Below, piece by piece: positions 29,521-38,756 of a DNA stretch of 64,000 bases (the stretch's first letter is position 1; every line of letters starts with the position of its first letter). The notes beneath the pieces were generated by a model, which was given only the letters and a program-made list of their open reading frames with translations, made no database searches and was not told the DNA's origin. Where the stretch lies: assembly GCF_014207445.1 (NCBI RefSeq), contig NZ_JACHEM010000006.1, positions 124,001 through 188,000 of the forward strand, written 5' to 3'. This DNA is from Streptomyces candidus (lineage in GTDB: Bacteria; Actinomycetota; Actinomycetes; Streptomycetales; Streptomycetaceae). The translations under genes and the position numbers were made by a program.

Positions 29521-32250
29521 ATGAGCGACACTCCACCACTCGCCCCGGCCGAAGAGCTGGTCGTCATCGACGGCGAGCTGGCCCGACTCGACGCTCGCAG
29601 ACACCAGTTGCTGCTCCGCCGCGCCTGGCTGCTGACCGTCCTGGGCCCGCGGGTCACCCCGCCGCACCCCTCGTGGCAACCGGCTGCGGTTCCTTCCGCC
29701 TCGTCCGCCCCCGGTGCGCAGAACGTGCTGTTGACCCTCGGCGGGATCCTGCTCGCGGTCGCGGCCCTGGCCTTCACGCTGGTCGGCTGGGGTCAGTTGG
29801 GCATCGCGGGCCGGGCCGCCGTCCTGGCCGTGGTGACGCTCGGCGCACTGGCGGCCCCCGCACTTCTGGTACGGCGCGGCCTGACCGCCACCGCCGAATC
29901 GGTGGGCGTGGTGGGCCTGATCCTGACCACCCTGGACGCCTATGCGCTGTACGAGGTCGCCTTCCCGGCGGTCGACGGCACGGCGTACACGGCGCTCGCC
30001 GCGGCCGTCCTCGCCCCGCTCTGGGCCGCGTACGGTCTCCTCCTGCCGCGCCTGCGCAGTCCGCTCCCGGCGGCTCTCCTCGCCGCCCAGCTTCCCCTCC
30101 CCCTCTGGGCCGCCACCCACTCCACGACCGAACTCCCGTTCCTCTGGGCCCTGCTGGCCACCGCCGCCCTGAACGCCGCCGTGGCCGTCCGGCTGCTGCG
30201 CCGCCCGGCCGCTGCCACCGGGTCCGCGTCCGGCGCCCGCCCCGCCGCCGCCTCCACGGACAGCACCTCCCCGGCGGGCACTTCCGCCTCAACCGGCCCC
30301 GCAGCCGACCCTGCCGTTCCCGCCAACGCGTCCACCGGTCCCGGGTCGCCCGCCGGCACGTCCGGTAGGTCCGGATCCAGCGCGCCGCTGACGCCCGGCG
30401 CCGCGCTCCCGGACGCCGGGCCGCACACACCCCGTGCCGCCGGGTCCGGCCACTCCCTCGCCCCCGTGGGCGCCCTCGCCGCGTTCTGCGCCTGGGCCAC
30501 GGGCGGCCTCGCCCTCCTGGCAGGCCTCGCGTTCTCCGTGGCCTCGTCGACCACCGCCGAGGCCGTCCGGCCCTCCGGGATCCTCCTGGCGGGTGCCGCT
30601 CTCGCCCTGGCGGTCTCCCTGCGCCGCCCGCAGACCGCGACCGCCGTGGTGGCGGGACTGGCACTCGTCGCCGCGACGGCCGGAGCGGTACGCCCGGCGC
30701 TGCCCGTCGCGTGGGTGGTCCCCGCGTACCTGCTGTGCGCGCTGGCGGTGCTGGTGTCGGCGTCCGTACCCGGTCCGCGCCTTCCCCGTGCCGTCCGGCA
30801 CGGCCTGCGCGGGGCGGCCGCGGCCGTCGGCGGCGGGGCGGTCCTGACGACGCTGCCCGCGCTGGCGCTGTCGGTGCTCGCGGGCCCGCTGTCCCGAGCC
30901 GTCGCTCCGTGGCACGGCCTGCCCGCGACGGTCCGCGAGACGGTCGGCAGCGGCTCGGACGTGCCCTGGCAGACGATGTCGACGGCTCCGTTGGTCCTGC
31001 TCACCGTCGCCTCGGTATTCGTCGCCGTTCACCGCAGGTCGCCGCACCCCGCCGCGGCCGCCGGTGCGGTCCTGACGGGCAGCGCCGCCCTCCTCCTGGT
31101 CCCGGCCGCCCTGAACCTCCCGTACGTCGCCGCACTGGCCCTCCACGTCGCCACGGCGACCGCCGCCCTGCTCCTGGCAGCCCGCGCCTTCCCGCCCACC
31201 CTCCCGGCTGCCTTCGCGTCCCCGGCCTCCCCGGCCGTCGCGTCGACGGCACCGGCGGGCTCGCCGTCCGCGCGCTCCCGCACCGCCGCGGCGCACTCCG
31301 CCCTCGCCGCCGGGCTGGTCGCCGCCGGCGCGGTGTCCTGCCTCGCGCTCGCTTCGCGGAGCTCCACGTTCGGGGTCCTCGGTGCGCTGCTGGCCGTCTT
31401 CGGCGTCCTCGGCGCGCGCGGCCCGGCTCCGGTCCTGCGGGTGGTGGGCGCGGTCGCCGCCGTCGGCTGTGCCACCGGTCTCGCCGGCGCGTCCGCCGCG
31501 GTCCTCGACGCGACGCCGCTGCAGGCCGCCGCGCTGGTCCTCACGGTTCCCGTCTCTGTCGCCCTGCTCGCGGCTCTCGTCCCGCGTCTCCCGGGTTCCA
31601 CGGTTCTCCCCGCCGAGATCGCCGCCGCCGGGGCCGCGCTCCTCGCCGTCGGCCTCGTCGTGGGAGACCTCCCGGCACTGGCCACGGTCCTCGGTCTGTG
31701 CGCGGCGATCGTCGCCGGTACCGCCGCGCGCCCCGACCGCCGGCACGCGGGCTGGGCGGCCGCGGTGCTGTTCCTGCTGGCCGCCTGGGTGCGGCTGGCG
31801 GCCTGGCAGGTCGAGGAGCCCGAGGCCTACACGCTGCCCGTGACCGTCCTGGCGCTCGCCGCCGGTCACCTGCGCCGCCGCGGCGCACCCGGGACGTCGT
31901 CCTGGACGGCGTACGGCGCGGGGCTGGCCGTGACGCTGCTGCCGAGCCTGGTCGCCGTCTGGGCGGACCCGTACTGGCCGCGGCCGCTCCTGCTGGGCTG
32001 CGCGTCGCTCGTGGTGACGCTGCTGGGCGCCCGGTACCGGCTCGGCGCGCCGCTGCTGCTCGGCTCCGTGGTCCTGTCCCTGGTCGCGCTGCACGAGCTG
32101 GCCCCGTACGTCGTCCAGGTGGTGGGCGTGCTGCCGCGCTGGCTGCCCCCGGCGCTGGCCGGACTGTTCCTGCTCGCCGTCGGAGCGACGTACGAGCGGC
32201 GGCTGCATGAGGCCCGCAGGCTGCGGGAGCGGCTGACCCGCCTCGGGTGA
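29521..32250 (+). CDS. Large polytopic membrane protein of unknown function
   Basis: A 909-residue protein with a soluble N-terminal 65 residues (ELVVIDGELARLDARRHQLLLRR... suggests a helical hairpin) followed by more than 20 hydrophobic segments. A Ser/Thr/Pro/Gly-rich low-complexity loop interrupts them at about residues 230-310. I see no transport or enzyme signature; it resembles the actinobacterial family annotated as SCO-type integral membrane proteins. Translation starts at ATG. It is framed by two identical tRNA-Val genes on the other strand. Confidence 0.8.
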   Translation: MSDTPPLAPAEELVVIDGELARLDARRHQLLLRRAWLLTVLGPRVTPPHPSWQPAAVPSASSAPGAQNVLLTLGGILLAVAALAFTLVGWGQLGIAGRAAVLAVVTLGALAAPALLVRRGLTATAESVGVVGLILTTLDAYALYEVAFPAVDGTAYTALAAAVLAPLWAAYGLLLPRLRSPLPAALLAAQLPLPLWAATHSTTELPFLWALLATAALNAAVAVRLLRRPAAATGSASGARPAAASTDSTSPAGTSASTGPAADPAVPANASTGPGSPAGTSGRSGSSAPLTPGAALPDAGPHTPRAAGSGHSLAPVGALAAFCAWATGGLALLAGLAFSVASSTTAEAVRPSGILLAGAALALAVSLRRPQTATAVVAGLALVAATAGAVRPALPVAWVVPAYLLCALAVLVSASVPGPRLPRAVRHGLRGAAAAVGGGAVLTTLPALALSVLAGPLSRAVAPWHGLPATVRETVGSGSDVPWQTMSTAPLVLLTVASVFVAVHRRSPHPAAAAGAVLTGSAALLLVPAALNLPYVAALALHVATATAALLLAARAFPPTLPAAFASPASPAVASTAPAGSPSARSRTAAAHSALAAGLVAAGAVSCLALASRSSTFGVLGALLAVFGVLGARGPAPVLRVVGAVAAVGCATGLAGASAAVLDATPLQAAALVLTVPVSVALLAALVPRLPGSTVLPAEIAAAGAALLAVGLVVGDLPALATVLGLCAAIVAGTAARPDRRHAGWAAAVLFLLAAWVRLAAWQVEEPEAYTLPVTVLALAAGHLRRRGAPGTSSWTAYGAGLAVTLLPSLVAVWADPYWPRPLLLGCASLVVTLLGARYRLGAPLLLGSVVLSLVALHELAPYVVQVVGVLPRWLPPALAGLFLLAVGATYERRLHEARRLRERLTRLG

Positions 32251-32286
32251 GGGCGTCCGCCGCACCCCGCGGATCCCGGGGAACGA

Positions 32287-32325
32287 CAGAGGCCCGAGAG
32301 ACTGTCGCAGTCTCTCGGGCCTCTG
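32287..32325 (-). terminator. Hairpin terminator after second tRNA-Val
   Basis: A perfect 17-bp stem (CAGAGGCCCGAGAGACT and complement) with a 5-base loop, 8 bases past the tRNA on the minus strand and 36 bases past the membrane protein on the plus strand. It can serve both. Confidence 0.88.
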
Positions 32326-32333
32326 ATCCCGGG

Positions 32334-32405
32334 TGGGCGATACTGGGTTCGAACCAGTGACCCCTTCGGTGTGAACGAAGTGCTCTCCCACTGAGCTAAT
32401 CGCCC
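32334..32405 (-). tRNA. tRNA-Val (anticodon CAC), second copy
   Basis: Base-for-base identical over 72 bases to the copy at 28829-28900, with the same CAC anticodon and A discriminator. The flanking sequences differ apart from a strong hairpin after each. GTG is a heavily used valine codon in GC-rich genomes, which fits gene duplication. Confidence 0.96.
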
Positions 32406-32485
32406 GGGCACACGCAGAACATTACCGCATGTCAGCGCGTGCCCCCGACCACTTTTCCGGTCGCCGCGAGGTCATCGCCCGGCAC

Positions 32486-32938
32486 TCACTCGGTGATCTT
32501 CCACGGCATCACGAGGCCGAACTTCCAGAGGTAGATCCCCAGCAGGACGGCGACGATCACGACCCCGACCGTGGTCAGGATGAGGTTCCGTCGGCGCACC
32601 TTGGGGTCGAGTGCCCGCTGCGCGGCCTCGGTGAGCTTGCGCTTCGTCCAGCGCAGCACCAGCTGCGCCCACACGAACTCGGTCGCCCAGATCGCCATGC
32701 CGCCGAAGATCACGACCCAGCCGGGCCCCGGCAGCGGCAGCATGATGATGCCCGTGATCACCACCGCGAGGCCGACGACGAAGACACCGACCTGCCAGCT
32801 GAGGTGGAGCGTTCTGCGTGCCTGGATGTACTGCGGCGCCCGCGATCCGAGCTCTCGCTCGTCGTCTGCGCCCCCCGTGGCGGGGTCGGCCGTCGTCGTG
32901 GCGACAACCTCGTCCCGTCCGTCACTCTCCGCGTTCAT
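32486..32938 (-). CDS. PGPGW-motif membrane protein (TIGR02611 type)
   Basis: A 150-residue protein with three hydrophobic segments, including the signature PLPGPGWVVIFGG between the first two (about residues 65-80). A charged N-terminus of 45 residues lies before the membrane part. The family is common in actinobacteria and has no proven role. The start is ATG. It diverges from ssgB. Confidence 0.88.
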   Translation of the reverse strand: MNAESDGRDEVVATTTADPATGGADDERELGSRAPQYIQARRTLHLSWQVGVFVVGLAVVITGIIMLPLPGPGWVVIFGGMAIWATEFVWAQLVLRWTKRKLTEAAQRALDPKVRRRNLILTTVGVVIVAVLLGIYLWKFGLVMPWKITE

Positions 32939-33043
32939 GGGCGCCAACTTACCCGAGCGCGGCCCTTCACCGGAATAGCCGCAAGGGTCAACCCCCGACT
33001 CGGCCGTACGAGCGACATCAAGAGACTCAAAACACTCATAAGG

Positions 33044-33067
33044 GTTTACAACGGCACTGTAGGTGGC
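33044..33067 (+). promoter_or_regulatory. Weak candidate promoter of ssgB
   Basis: GTTT followed after 14 bases by GGTGGC, 62 bases before the ssgB start. The -35 part matches the stress/sporulation (SigB/SigH-type) consensus GTTT-N14-16-GGGTAT, but the -10 part matches poorly. Published work on S. coelicolor, as I recall, ties ssgB transcription to SigH. Confidence 0.3.
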
Positions 33068-33128
33068 ATGTCGAATTCGCCGACGTGCGAATCCCCGAGC
33101 GCACACTGAGCGAAAGGCCCTGGCGCTT

Positions 33129-33542
33129 ATGAACACCACGGTCAGCTGCGAGCTGCACCTGCGCCTCGTTGTGTCGAGCGAGTCATCACTGCCTGTACCC
33201 GCGGGCCTGCGGTACGACACGGCCGATCCCTATGCCGTGCATGCCACCTTCCACACCGGAGCCGAGGAAACGGTCGAGTGGGTCTTCGCCCGCGATCTCC
33301 TCGCCGAGGGCCTGCACCGGCCCACCGGAACCGGCGACGTCCGAGTCTGGCCGTCCCGGAGCCACGGTCAGGGCGTTGTCTGCATCGCCCTGAGCTCACC
33401 GGAGGGCGAGGCCCTGCTCGAAGCCCCGGCGCGGGCGCTTGAGTCGTTCCTGAAGAGGACGGATGCCGCAGTGCCACCCGGCACTGAACACCGGCACTTC
33501 GACCTCGACACGGAGCTCTCTCACATCCTGGCGGAGAACTGA
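33129..33542 (+). CDS. ssgB: Sporulation-septation protein SsgB
   Basis: A 137-residue SsgA-like protein. The sequence from MNTTVSCELHLRLVV onwards agrees almost completely with SsgB as I remember it from S. coelicolor; this member is nearly invariant across Streptomyces. SsgB localises with SsgA at future septum sites in aerial hyphae and recruits FtsZ to start Z-ring assembly. The start is ATG with only a weak AAGG ribosome site. It stands alone, divergent from the PGPGW protein and followed by a strong hairpin. Confidence 0.97.
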   Translation: MNTTVSCELHLRLVVSSESSLPVPAGLRYDTADPYAVHATFHTGAEETVEWVFARDLLAEGLHRPTGTGDVRVWPSRSHGQGVVCIALSSPEGEALLEAPARALESFLKRTDAAVPPGTEHRHFDLDTELSHILAEN

Positions 33543-33629
33543 GCCAGGTCGAGAGTCGTTCATCGCCGTCCGACTCGGGGCGACGGCGCGGGACGGACAC
33601 CCCCATAGGGACAACTTCATAAGCCCGTC

Positions 33630-33673
33630 AACGGCGCCGTCGTCGCGGAAACCACCGCGGCGACGGCGCCGTT
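33630..33673 (+). terminator. Hairpin terminator after ssgB
   Basis: A 19-bp stem with one mismatch, beginning AACGGCGCCGTCG, and a 6-base AAACCA loop, 87 bases past the stop. It isolates ssgB from the CGNR-domain gene. Confidence 0.8.
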
Positions 33674-33795
33674 GCGCGTTCCGCGACCGGGCGCCCCGGC
33701 GCCCGGCGGACACGGTCCGAAGTCCCGTGACCACCAGGGGCTAGAGTCGGCCAGCAGCGCGGGCACCGGCCCGCAGCAGGCCAGGGAGCGAAAGC

Positions 33796-34353
33796 GTGCT
33801 GATCCCCCACGACACCCGGAAAGCCCTCGATGTCGTCGTCGATCTGGTGAACACGGCGCCGGAGAGCGAGCCCCACGACCGTCTCGCGGACGTCGAAGCG
33901 CTGAGCGCCTTCGCACGGATCCACGACGTGAGCGACGTGGGCACGCTCGGCGAGGCCGATCTGCGGGCCGTACGGGCCGTACGGGCGCGCTTCGCGGACG
34001 TGTTCGCGGCACCCGACGCCGAGGCCGCGGCCGAACTGATCAACCGGCTGGTGGCCGCCGCCGGAACCACGCCCCGCCTCACCAACCACGACGGCTTCGA
34101 CTGGCACGTGCACTACTTCGCGCCCGGCGCCTCCATGGCGGAGCATCTGGCCGCGGACTGCGGGATGGCGCTGGCGTTCATCGTGACCTCGGGCGAGCAG
34201 GAGCGGCTGCGGCGCTGCGAGGCGCCGGACTGCCGGCACGCGTTCGTCGACCTGTCCCGGAACCGTTCGCGCCGTTACTGCGACAGCCGTACCTGCGGGA
34301 ACCGGTTGCACGTGGCGGCGTACCGGGCCCGGCGCAAGGAAGCCTCGGGCTGA
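33796..34353 (+). CDS. CGNR zinc-finger (ABATE-type) protein
   Basis: A 185-residue protein with an ABATE-like N-terminal part and a C-terminal CGNR zinc finger: CEAPDCRHAFVDLSRN followed by YCDSRTCGNRLHVAAYR supplies four cysteines. These proteins are presumed stress-linked DNA-binding regulators in actinobacteria, with few targets known. The start is GTG with CAGGGAG about 10 bases upstream. The RNRSRRYC stretch is basic, as expected for nucleic-acid binding. Confidence 0.88.
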   Translation: MLIPHDTRKALDVVVDLVNTAPESEPHDRLADVEALSAFARIHDVSDVGTLGEADLRAVRAVRARFADVFAAPDAEAAAELINRLVAAAGTTPRLTNHDGFDWHVHYFAPGASMAEHLAADCGMALAFIVTSGEQERLRRCEAPDCRHAFVDLSRNRSRRYCDSRTCGNRLHVAAYRARRKEASG

Positions 34354-34416
34354 GCACCCGGCCGGGACCCGCCGGCCGTGACCACAGGGATCCGGCCCCT
34401 GTCGCCCCGGGCCGTG

Positions 34417-34575
34417 TCAGTCCAGGTACAGGTCATGGATCGCTCCCATCATGAGCAGCGTGCCGATCAGCCCGAGGAAGATCATCAGGGGCGGCTGGGA
34501 AAGCGCGAAGAGGCACCCGCGCGCTTCTTCGGCGGGGGCGGGCACCGGGACTTCGTCCGAGGAGGTCTGCAGCAT
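34417..34575 (-). CDS. Small single-helix membrane protein (52 residues)
   Basis: Not previously listed because of its size. The frame encodes MLQTSSDEVPVPAPAEEARG followed by CLFALSQPPLMIFLGLIGTL and an acidic end HDLYLD. An acidic soluble N-terminus leads into one membrane helix of about 20 residues with a C-x-F start. Codon use has strong third-position GC. The ATG has a poor ribosome site (GGAG directly adjacent), so the true start may differ. Its role is unknown; it lies between the CGNR protein and another small membrane protein. Confidence 0.62.
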   Translation of the reverse strand: MLQTSSDEVPVPAPAEEARGCLFALSQPPLMIFLGLIGTLLMMGAIHDLYLD

Positions 34576-34722
34576 CTCCGGCTGATGATGACGCAGTCCG
34601 GTGGTACGGAATGACCAACACGCCCACTGTCGGGCGTAGTTCGCCGAATTCCGTGCAAATGCACAATCGTTTGGCTGTCCGAGTCCCCAGGCTTTCGGGG
34701 TACGGACGGCGGAACGCGGCGC

Positions 34723-35187
34723 TCAGATGCCGTGCTTTTTCAGAATGGCCTCGATGTCGGAGAAGTCCTCGTCCGGCTGGGCCTTTTTCGGCTGTGCGGG
34801 AGCGGGGGCCGACGCCGCGGCGGGCTCCGCCGCGGTGCGTCCGCGCCCCAGCGAGGGTGCCGAGGCCCCCGGGGCGACCACCTCGCGCCGGGCGGCCTTC
34901 GCGGCCCTGCGTTCCTTGCGGGCGCCGCCGGTACGCCGTTCGACGGCCCGGGTCGTCACGAACAGCAGCCAGGCGAGGCCGAGCACGCCGAAGCCCGCCC
35001 AGACCATCGGCTTGAAGACGATGTCGGACAGCCAGCCCACCGCCCCGATCATCACCAGGCCGACCGGGATCAGCGAGTAGGCGGCCAGCCGCGTCGCGGT
35101 GAGGAAGCGCTTCCGGTACGCGGTGATGGCGGCGATGCCCAGGCCGGCCGCGGACACCGCGGAGCAGACGGTCTCTACCAGCAGCAT
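34723..35187 (-). CDS. Membrane protein with Ala/Pro-rich tail
   Basis: A 154-residue protein with an N-terminal helix pair (VETVCSAVSAAGLGIAAITAY; LAAYSLIPVGLVMIGAVGWL), a third helix (VWAGFGVLGLAWLLFVTT) and a basic then acidic cytoplasmic tail of about 70 residues ending DFSDIEAILKKHGI. The ATG follows GGAGG. I do not recognise a family; the conserved-looking C-terminal 15 residues suggest a binding peptide. Confidence 0.75.
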   Translation of the reverse strand: MLLVETVCSAVSAAGLGIAAITAYRKRFLTATRLAAYSLIPVGLVMIGAVGWLSDIVFKPMVWAGFGVLGLAWLLFVTTRAVERRTGGARKERRAAKAARREVVAPGASAPSLGRGRTAAEPAAASAPAPAQPKKAQPDEDFSDIEAILKKHGI

Positions 35188-35344
35188 CGGTCCTCCAGCG
35201 GTGGGAAGTGCGGTTCCCTCCCATCCTGCACCCCCCACCCCCGGCCCGGCCATCCCCGGCCCCCGTCTCAGGGAGAACTCCGGGGTCCGGCTCCTCCCCA
35301 GGTCCCGGTTGGGGCCGCGCGCCTACGACTGGGAGACTGGCCCC

Positions 35345-35860
35345 ATGAGCAACCCCTCCCCCGTCTCCCCCGTCGTCCTGGACGTCTGGTGCGAGCTCCA
35401 GTGCCCCGACTGCCACACGGCCCTCACCGACCTCGCCGCACTGCGCGCCCGCTACGGCGACAGGCTGGACGTGCGACTGCGGCACTTCCCGCTGGAGAAG
35501 CACCGTCACGCCTACGACGCGGCGCAGGCCGCCGAGGAGGCGTTCCAGCAGGGCAACGGCTGGGCGTACGTGGAGGCCGTGCTCGGCCGTACCGCGGAAC
35601 TGGGCGAGCGCGGACAGCCGCTGCTGCTGGACGTGGCGCGTGAACTGGGCCTGGACGTCGAGGAGTTCGACACCGCCCTGATCGACGGCCGGCACCTGCT
35701 GATCGTGGACGCCGACCAGGCGGAGGGCAGGGCGATCAAGGTGACGGGCACGCCGACGTACGAGATCGGCGGGCAGCTCCTCGACGGCAGCAAGGACCAG
35801 AGCGGCCTGCGGGCGCGCATCGAGGAGATCGCCGACCGCCTTCTCGCCGCACAGGGCTGA
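35345..35860 (+). CDS. DsbA-family thioredoxin-fold oxidoreductase
   Basis: A 171-residue protein of the DsbA/FrnE group. The active site is CPDC (about residue 20) on the first strand-helix junction, and the cis-proline loop is VTGTPTYEIGG. It has no signal peptide, so it works in the cytoplasm, unlike classical DsbA. The start is ATG. It converges on a GNAT gene with 19 bases between stops. Confidence 0.86.
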   Translation: MSNPSPVSPVVLDVWCELQCPDCHTALTDLAALRARYGDRLDVRLRHFPLEKHRHAYDAAQAAEEAFQQGNGWAYVEAVLGRTAELGERGQPLLLDVARELGLDVEEFDTALIDGRHLLIVDADQAEGRAIKVTGTPTYEIGGQLLDGSKDQSGLRARIEEIADRLLAAQG

Positions 35861-35879
35861 GGCACGGGAGCGCGCGCCG

Positions 35880-36719
35880 CTAGAGCAGCTGCTTGTAGCT
35901 GTTGAGGTGCGTGGTGCGGTAGCCCAGCGACTCGTACAGCCGCAGCGCCGGGGTGTTCCCGGTGAAGACGTGCAGGGCGATCCGGCTCTCGCCGGCCCGC
36001 AGGGCGACGCGTTCGGCGAACGTCATCAGCGCGCGCCCGTACCCCCTGCCGCGCTGTTCCTCGGCGACCTCGACGTCGTACACGAAGGCGACCGGCACGC
36101 CGGGTTCGACCTCGTGCCGGCCGACCCACAGAAAGCCGACCGGTGCGCCGTCGTGGACCAGGTGGTTGATCCAGGTGTGCGGGGTGGCGAGCCCCTCGGG
36201 CAGGAACGTGCGGTGGCTCGCCTCCGCCTTGGCCCGCGCCTGCTCGGGCGTCACGCCCTGGTCGATCCAGCTCTGTGCGTACGTCTCGGCGGAATGGCGT
36301 CGCCAGGCCTCGTACTCCCGCTGGGTCATCGGGCGGGCCGAGACGTGCGCGGGGAGGGCGGGCGGCTCCGTCGGCAGGTCCTTGGCCATGTTGCGGCTGC
36401 GTTCGACGTACCCGAGGGCGGTCACCATGCGCAGCGCGGGCCCGGCGTCCGCCGGCACGGAGACGGTGACATGGTCGCAGCCCCAGCCGCGCAGCACCTC
36501 CTCGGCGGCGAGGGCGGCGACCGTGCCGCGCCCCCGGCGGCGGTCCGCCTCATCGATCCGCAGCGAGCGGATCCGGCCCGCCCGGTTCCCGAAGTCGGAC
36601 ACGGTCTCGATCTCGGCGGTGCCGACGGGACGGCTGTTCACGCACACTTCGTACGTGCGCGAGCGCGCGCCGTCGGCGCTGGTCCGGAGCGGCGCGGTCG
36701 GCCGCAGAGTCGTTGTCAT
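35880..36719 (-). CDS. GNAT N-acetyltransferase with two GNAT-like halves
   Basis: A 279-residue protein made of two acetyltransferase folds. The N-terminal half has a degenerate acetyl-CoA loop (RRRGRGTVAALAAEEVL), and the C-terminal half has a clean one (EEQRGRGYGRALMTFAERVAL) followed by the GNTPALRLYESLGYR segment. Double-GNAT proteins in Streptomyces include mycothiol synthase-like enzymes, but this one is too divergent to name. The ATG has a weak ribosome site; an ATG pair 13-14 codons upstream is an alternative. Confidence 0.85.
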   Translation of the reverse strand: MTTTLRPTAPLRTSADGARSRTYEVCVNSRPVGTAEIETVSDFGNRAGRIRSLRIDEADRRRGRGTVAALAAEEVLRGWGCDHVTVSVPADAGPALRMVTALGYVERSRNMAKDLPTEPPALPAHVSARPMTQREYEAWRRHSAETYAQSWIDQGVTPEQARAKAEASHRTFLPEGLATPHTWINHLVHDGAPVGFLWVGRHEVEPGVPVAFVYDVEVAEEQRGRGYGRALMTFAERVALRAGESRIALHVFTGNTPALRLYESLGYRTTHLNSYKQLL

Positions 36720-36793
36720 CAAGGGAGTTGTACCCGCCCCGGACCCTCCCGTCATCATGCGCGCGGGCCGCGACGGGTCCCGCGGGGCCGGTC

Positions 36794-37615
36794 CTAGGGG
36801 TCCAGGTCGTCCCCGGAGCGCTCGTCGAAGACGCGCATGGCCTTCGCCGTGACGGGCCCCGGCACGGCGGGCAGGTCGCACCCGTCCACCCGGTGGACCG
36901 CCTGCACGTCGCGCAGGGTGGAGGTCAGGAAGACCTCGTCGGCCCGCTCCAGCACGTCCAGTGGCAGCTCCCTCTCCCGGGCGCCGGTCCACTCGACGGT
37001 GAGCGCCCGGGTGATTCCGGCCAGGCAGCCGGAGGCGACGGGCGGGGTGAGGAGTTCTCCGTCGAGGACGACGAAGACGTTGGAGCCGGTGCCTTCGCAG
37101 AGCTGTCCCACCGTGTTTGCGAACAGGGCTTCGGTGGCGCCGTGTTCGCGTGCCCGGGCGAGCGCCACGACGTTCTCGGCGTACGAGGTGGTCTTCAGTC
37201 CGGTGAGCGCGCCGCGCTCGTTGCGCGTCCAGGGGACGGTGACGACGGCGGTGGAGTCGGGGCGGCGGGTGGTCTCGCCGAGGCCGACGATCAGGGTGGG
37301 GGCGGCGTCGCCGCGGTCCGAGCCGAGCGGAGAGACCCCACCGGTGTAGGTGATCCGCAGGCGGCCCAACGGCATCGGGTTGGCGTCGAGCACGGTGGCG
37401 CAGGCGTGGCGCACCTCGTCGAGGTCGGGCGCCGGGAGGCCGAGGCCGCGGGCCGAGGAGGTGAGCCGGTCGAGGTGGCGGGTGACGGCGAAGGCCCGTC
37501 CGTGCACGGCCTTCATCGTCTCGAAGACGCCGTCGCCCACGGTGATTCCGTGGTCGAGGACGGAGACCCGGGCCGCGTCGGCGTCGAGCAGTTCCCCGTT
37601 GACCCAGAGCTTCAT
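36794..37615 (-). CDS. pabC: Class IV aminotransferase, probable aminodeoxychorismate lyase
   Basis: A 273-residue PLP enzyme of fold type IV. The catalytic lysine is in GLKTTSYAENV, and the phosphate-binding SNVFVV segment follows. Family members are branched-chain or D-amino acid aminotransferases or aminodeoxychorismate lyase. The ATGA overlap with a chorismate-binding enzyme strongly favours the lyase step that releases 4-aminobenzoate for folate. Confidence 0.88.
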   Translation of the reverse strand: MKLWVNGELLDADAARVSVLDHGITVGDGVFETMKAVHGRAFAVTRHLDRLTSSARGLGLPAPDLDEVRHACATVLDANPMPLGRLRITYTGGVSPLGSDRGDAAPTLIVGLGETTRRPDSTAVVTVPWTRNERGALTGLKTTSYAENVVALARAREHGATEALFANTVGQLCEGTGSNVFVVLDGELLTPPVASGCLAGITRALTVEWTGARERELPLDVLERADEVFLTSTLRDVQAVHRVDGCDLPAVPGPVTAKAMRVFDERSGDDLDP

Positions 37616-38670
37616 GACACGGCCCTCTCTCTCACTGTCGCTTCGTAGGCGCCCGACGCTACCGCGAGCAGCCGGGACGCCTTCAGTTCGGTCTCCGCCC
37701 ATTCCCGCTCGGGGTCGGAGCCCCAGGTGATGCCCGCTCCCGTGCCGAAGCGCAGGACGGGGCCGCCCGCCGCCGTGCGGTCGATCCAGAACGTGCGGAT
37801 GCCGACGGCCAGCTCCCCCGTACCCCGGTCGGCGTCCACCCAGCCGATGCCTCCGCAGTACGGGCCGCGCGGGGAGGCCTCCAGCGCTTCGATGATCTTC
37901 AGTGCGCTCGGCTTCGGGGCGCCGGTGACGGAGCCGGGCGGGAAGGTCGCCGCGAGGAGGCCGGCCCAGCCGGCGCCGGGGGCCAGTTCGGCGCGCACGG
38001 TGGAAACGAGGTGGACCAGGCCGGGGTGCTGCTCGACGGCGCACAGCTCCGGGACGGTCACGGAGCCGGTGACGGCGACGCGGCCGAGGTCGTTGCGGAC
38101 CAGGTCCACGATCATCACGTTCTCGGCGTGGTCCTTGTCGAGGAGGTCCTCGGCCGTCCTCCCGGTGCCCTTGATGGGCCCCGACTCGACGGTGCGTCCC
38201 GCGCGGCGCAGGTACAGCTCGGGGGAAGCGGTGGCTATCTCCACGCCGTGCGCGGGCAGCCGGATCGTTCCTGCGTACGGAGCGGGGTTGCCGCGGGCCA
38301 GGAGCGCGGTGAGGGCGTCGACGTCGGCGGCACGGTCCACGGGAGCGCTCAGCACGCGGCAGAGGTTGGCCTGGTAGACCTCGCCCCGCGCGATGTGCTC
38401 ACGGATGCGGCGTACCCCTGCCGTGTACGCGGCGCGGTCCAGCGAGGACGTCCAGTCGCCGGCGGCGGGCCCCCGCCAGGCGCCGGGGACGGGGGCGGGC
38501 ACCGGCTGCCTTCGGACGTCGCCGAAGCGTGCGCAGACGAGGCGGCCCTCGAAGTCGGCGGCGACGGCCCAGAAGCCGGCGGAGTCGAGGGCCGCGGGAT
38601 CGCTGGTCACGTCGCGCAGATCGGAGGCGAGCAGGCCGCCGAAGCGGGCCAGGGAGGGGAGGTCGGACAC
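37612..38670 (-). CDS. pabB: Chorismate-binding enzyme, aminodeoxychorismate synthase component I-like
   Basis: A 352-residue chorismate-utilising enzyme. The conserved IKGTGRT, ENVMIVDLVRNDLGR and PPGSVTGAPK segments are all present. It is shorter than full PabB (about 450-500) because the N-terminal region is reduced. A glutaminase partner (PabA) is not encoded nearby. GTG was chosen as start because residues upstream look random, though its ribosome site is weak. Confidence 0.88.
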   Translation of the reverse strand: MSDLPSLARFGGLLASDLRDVTSDPAALDSAGFWAVAADFEGRLVCARFGDVRRQPVPAPVPGAWRGPAAGDWTSSLDRAAYTAGVRRIREHIARGEVYQANLCRVLSAPVDRAADVDALTALLARGNPAPYAGTIRLPAHGVEIATASPELYLRRAGRTVESGPIKGTGRTAEDLLDKDHAENVMIVDLVRNDLGRVAVTGSVTVPELCAVEQHPGLVHLVSTVRAELAPGAGWAGLLAATFPPGSVTGAPKPSALKIIEALEASPRGPYCGGIGWVDADRGTGELAVGIRTFWIDRTAAGGPVLRFGTGAGITWGSDPEREWAETELKASRLLAVASGAYEATVRERAVS

Positions 38671-38756
38671 ACCGTCGAGTCTATGGCGGGGACAGCGCCG
38701 CCACCTGGGCACGCGTGGGCGCCGAGGACAGCGCAGCACGCTGCACAAACGCGTTT

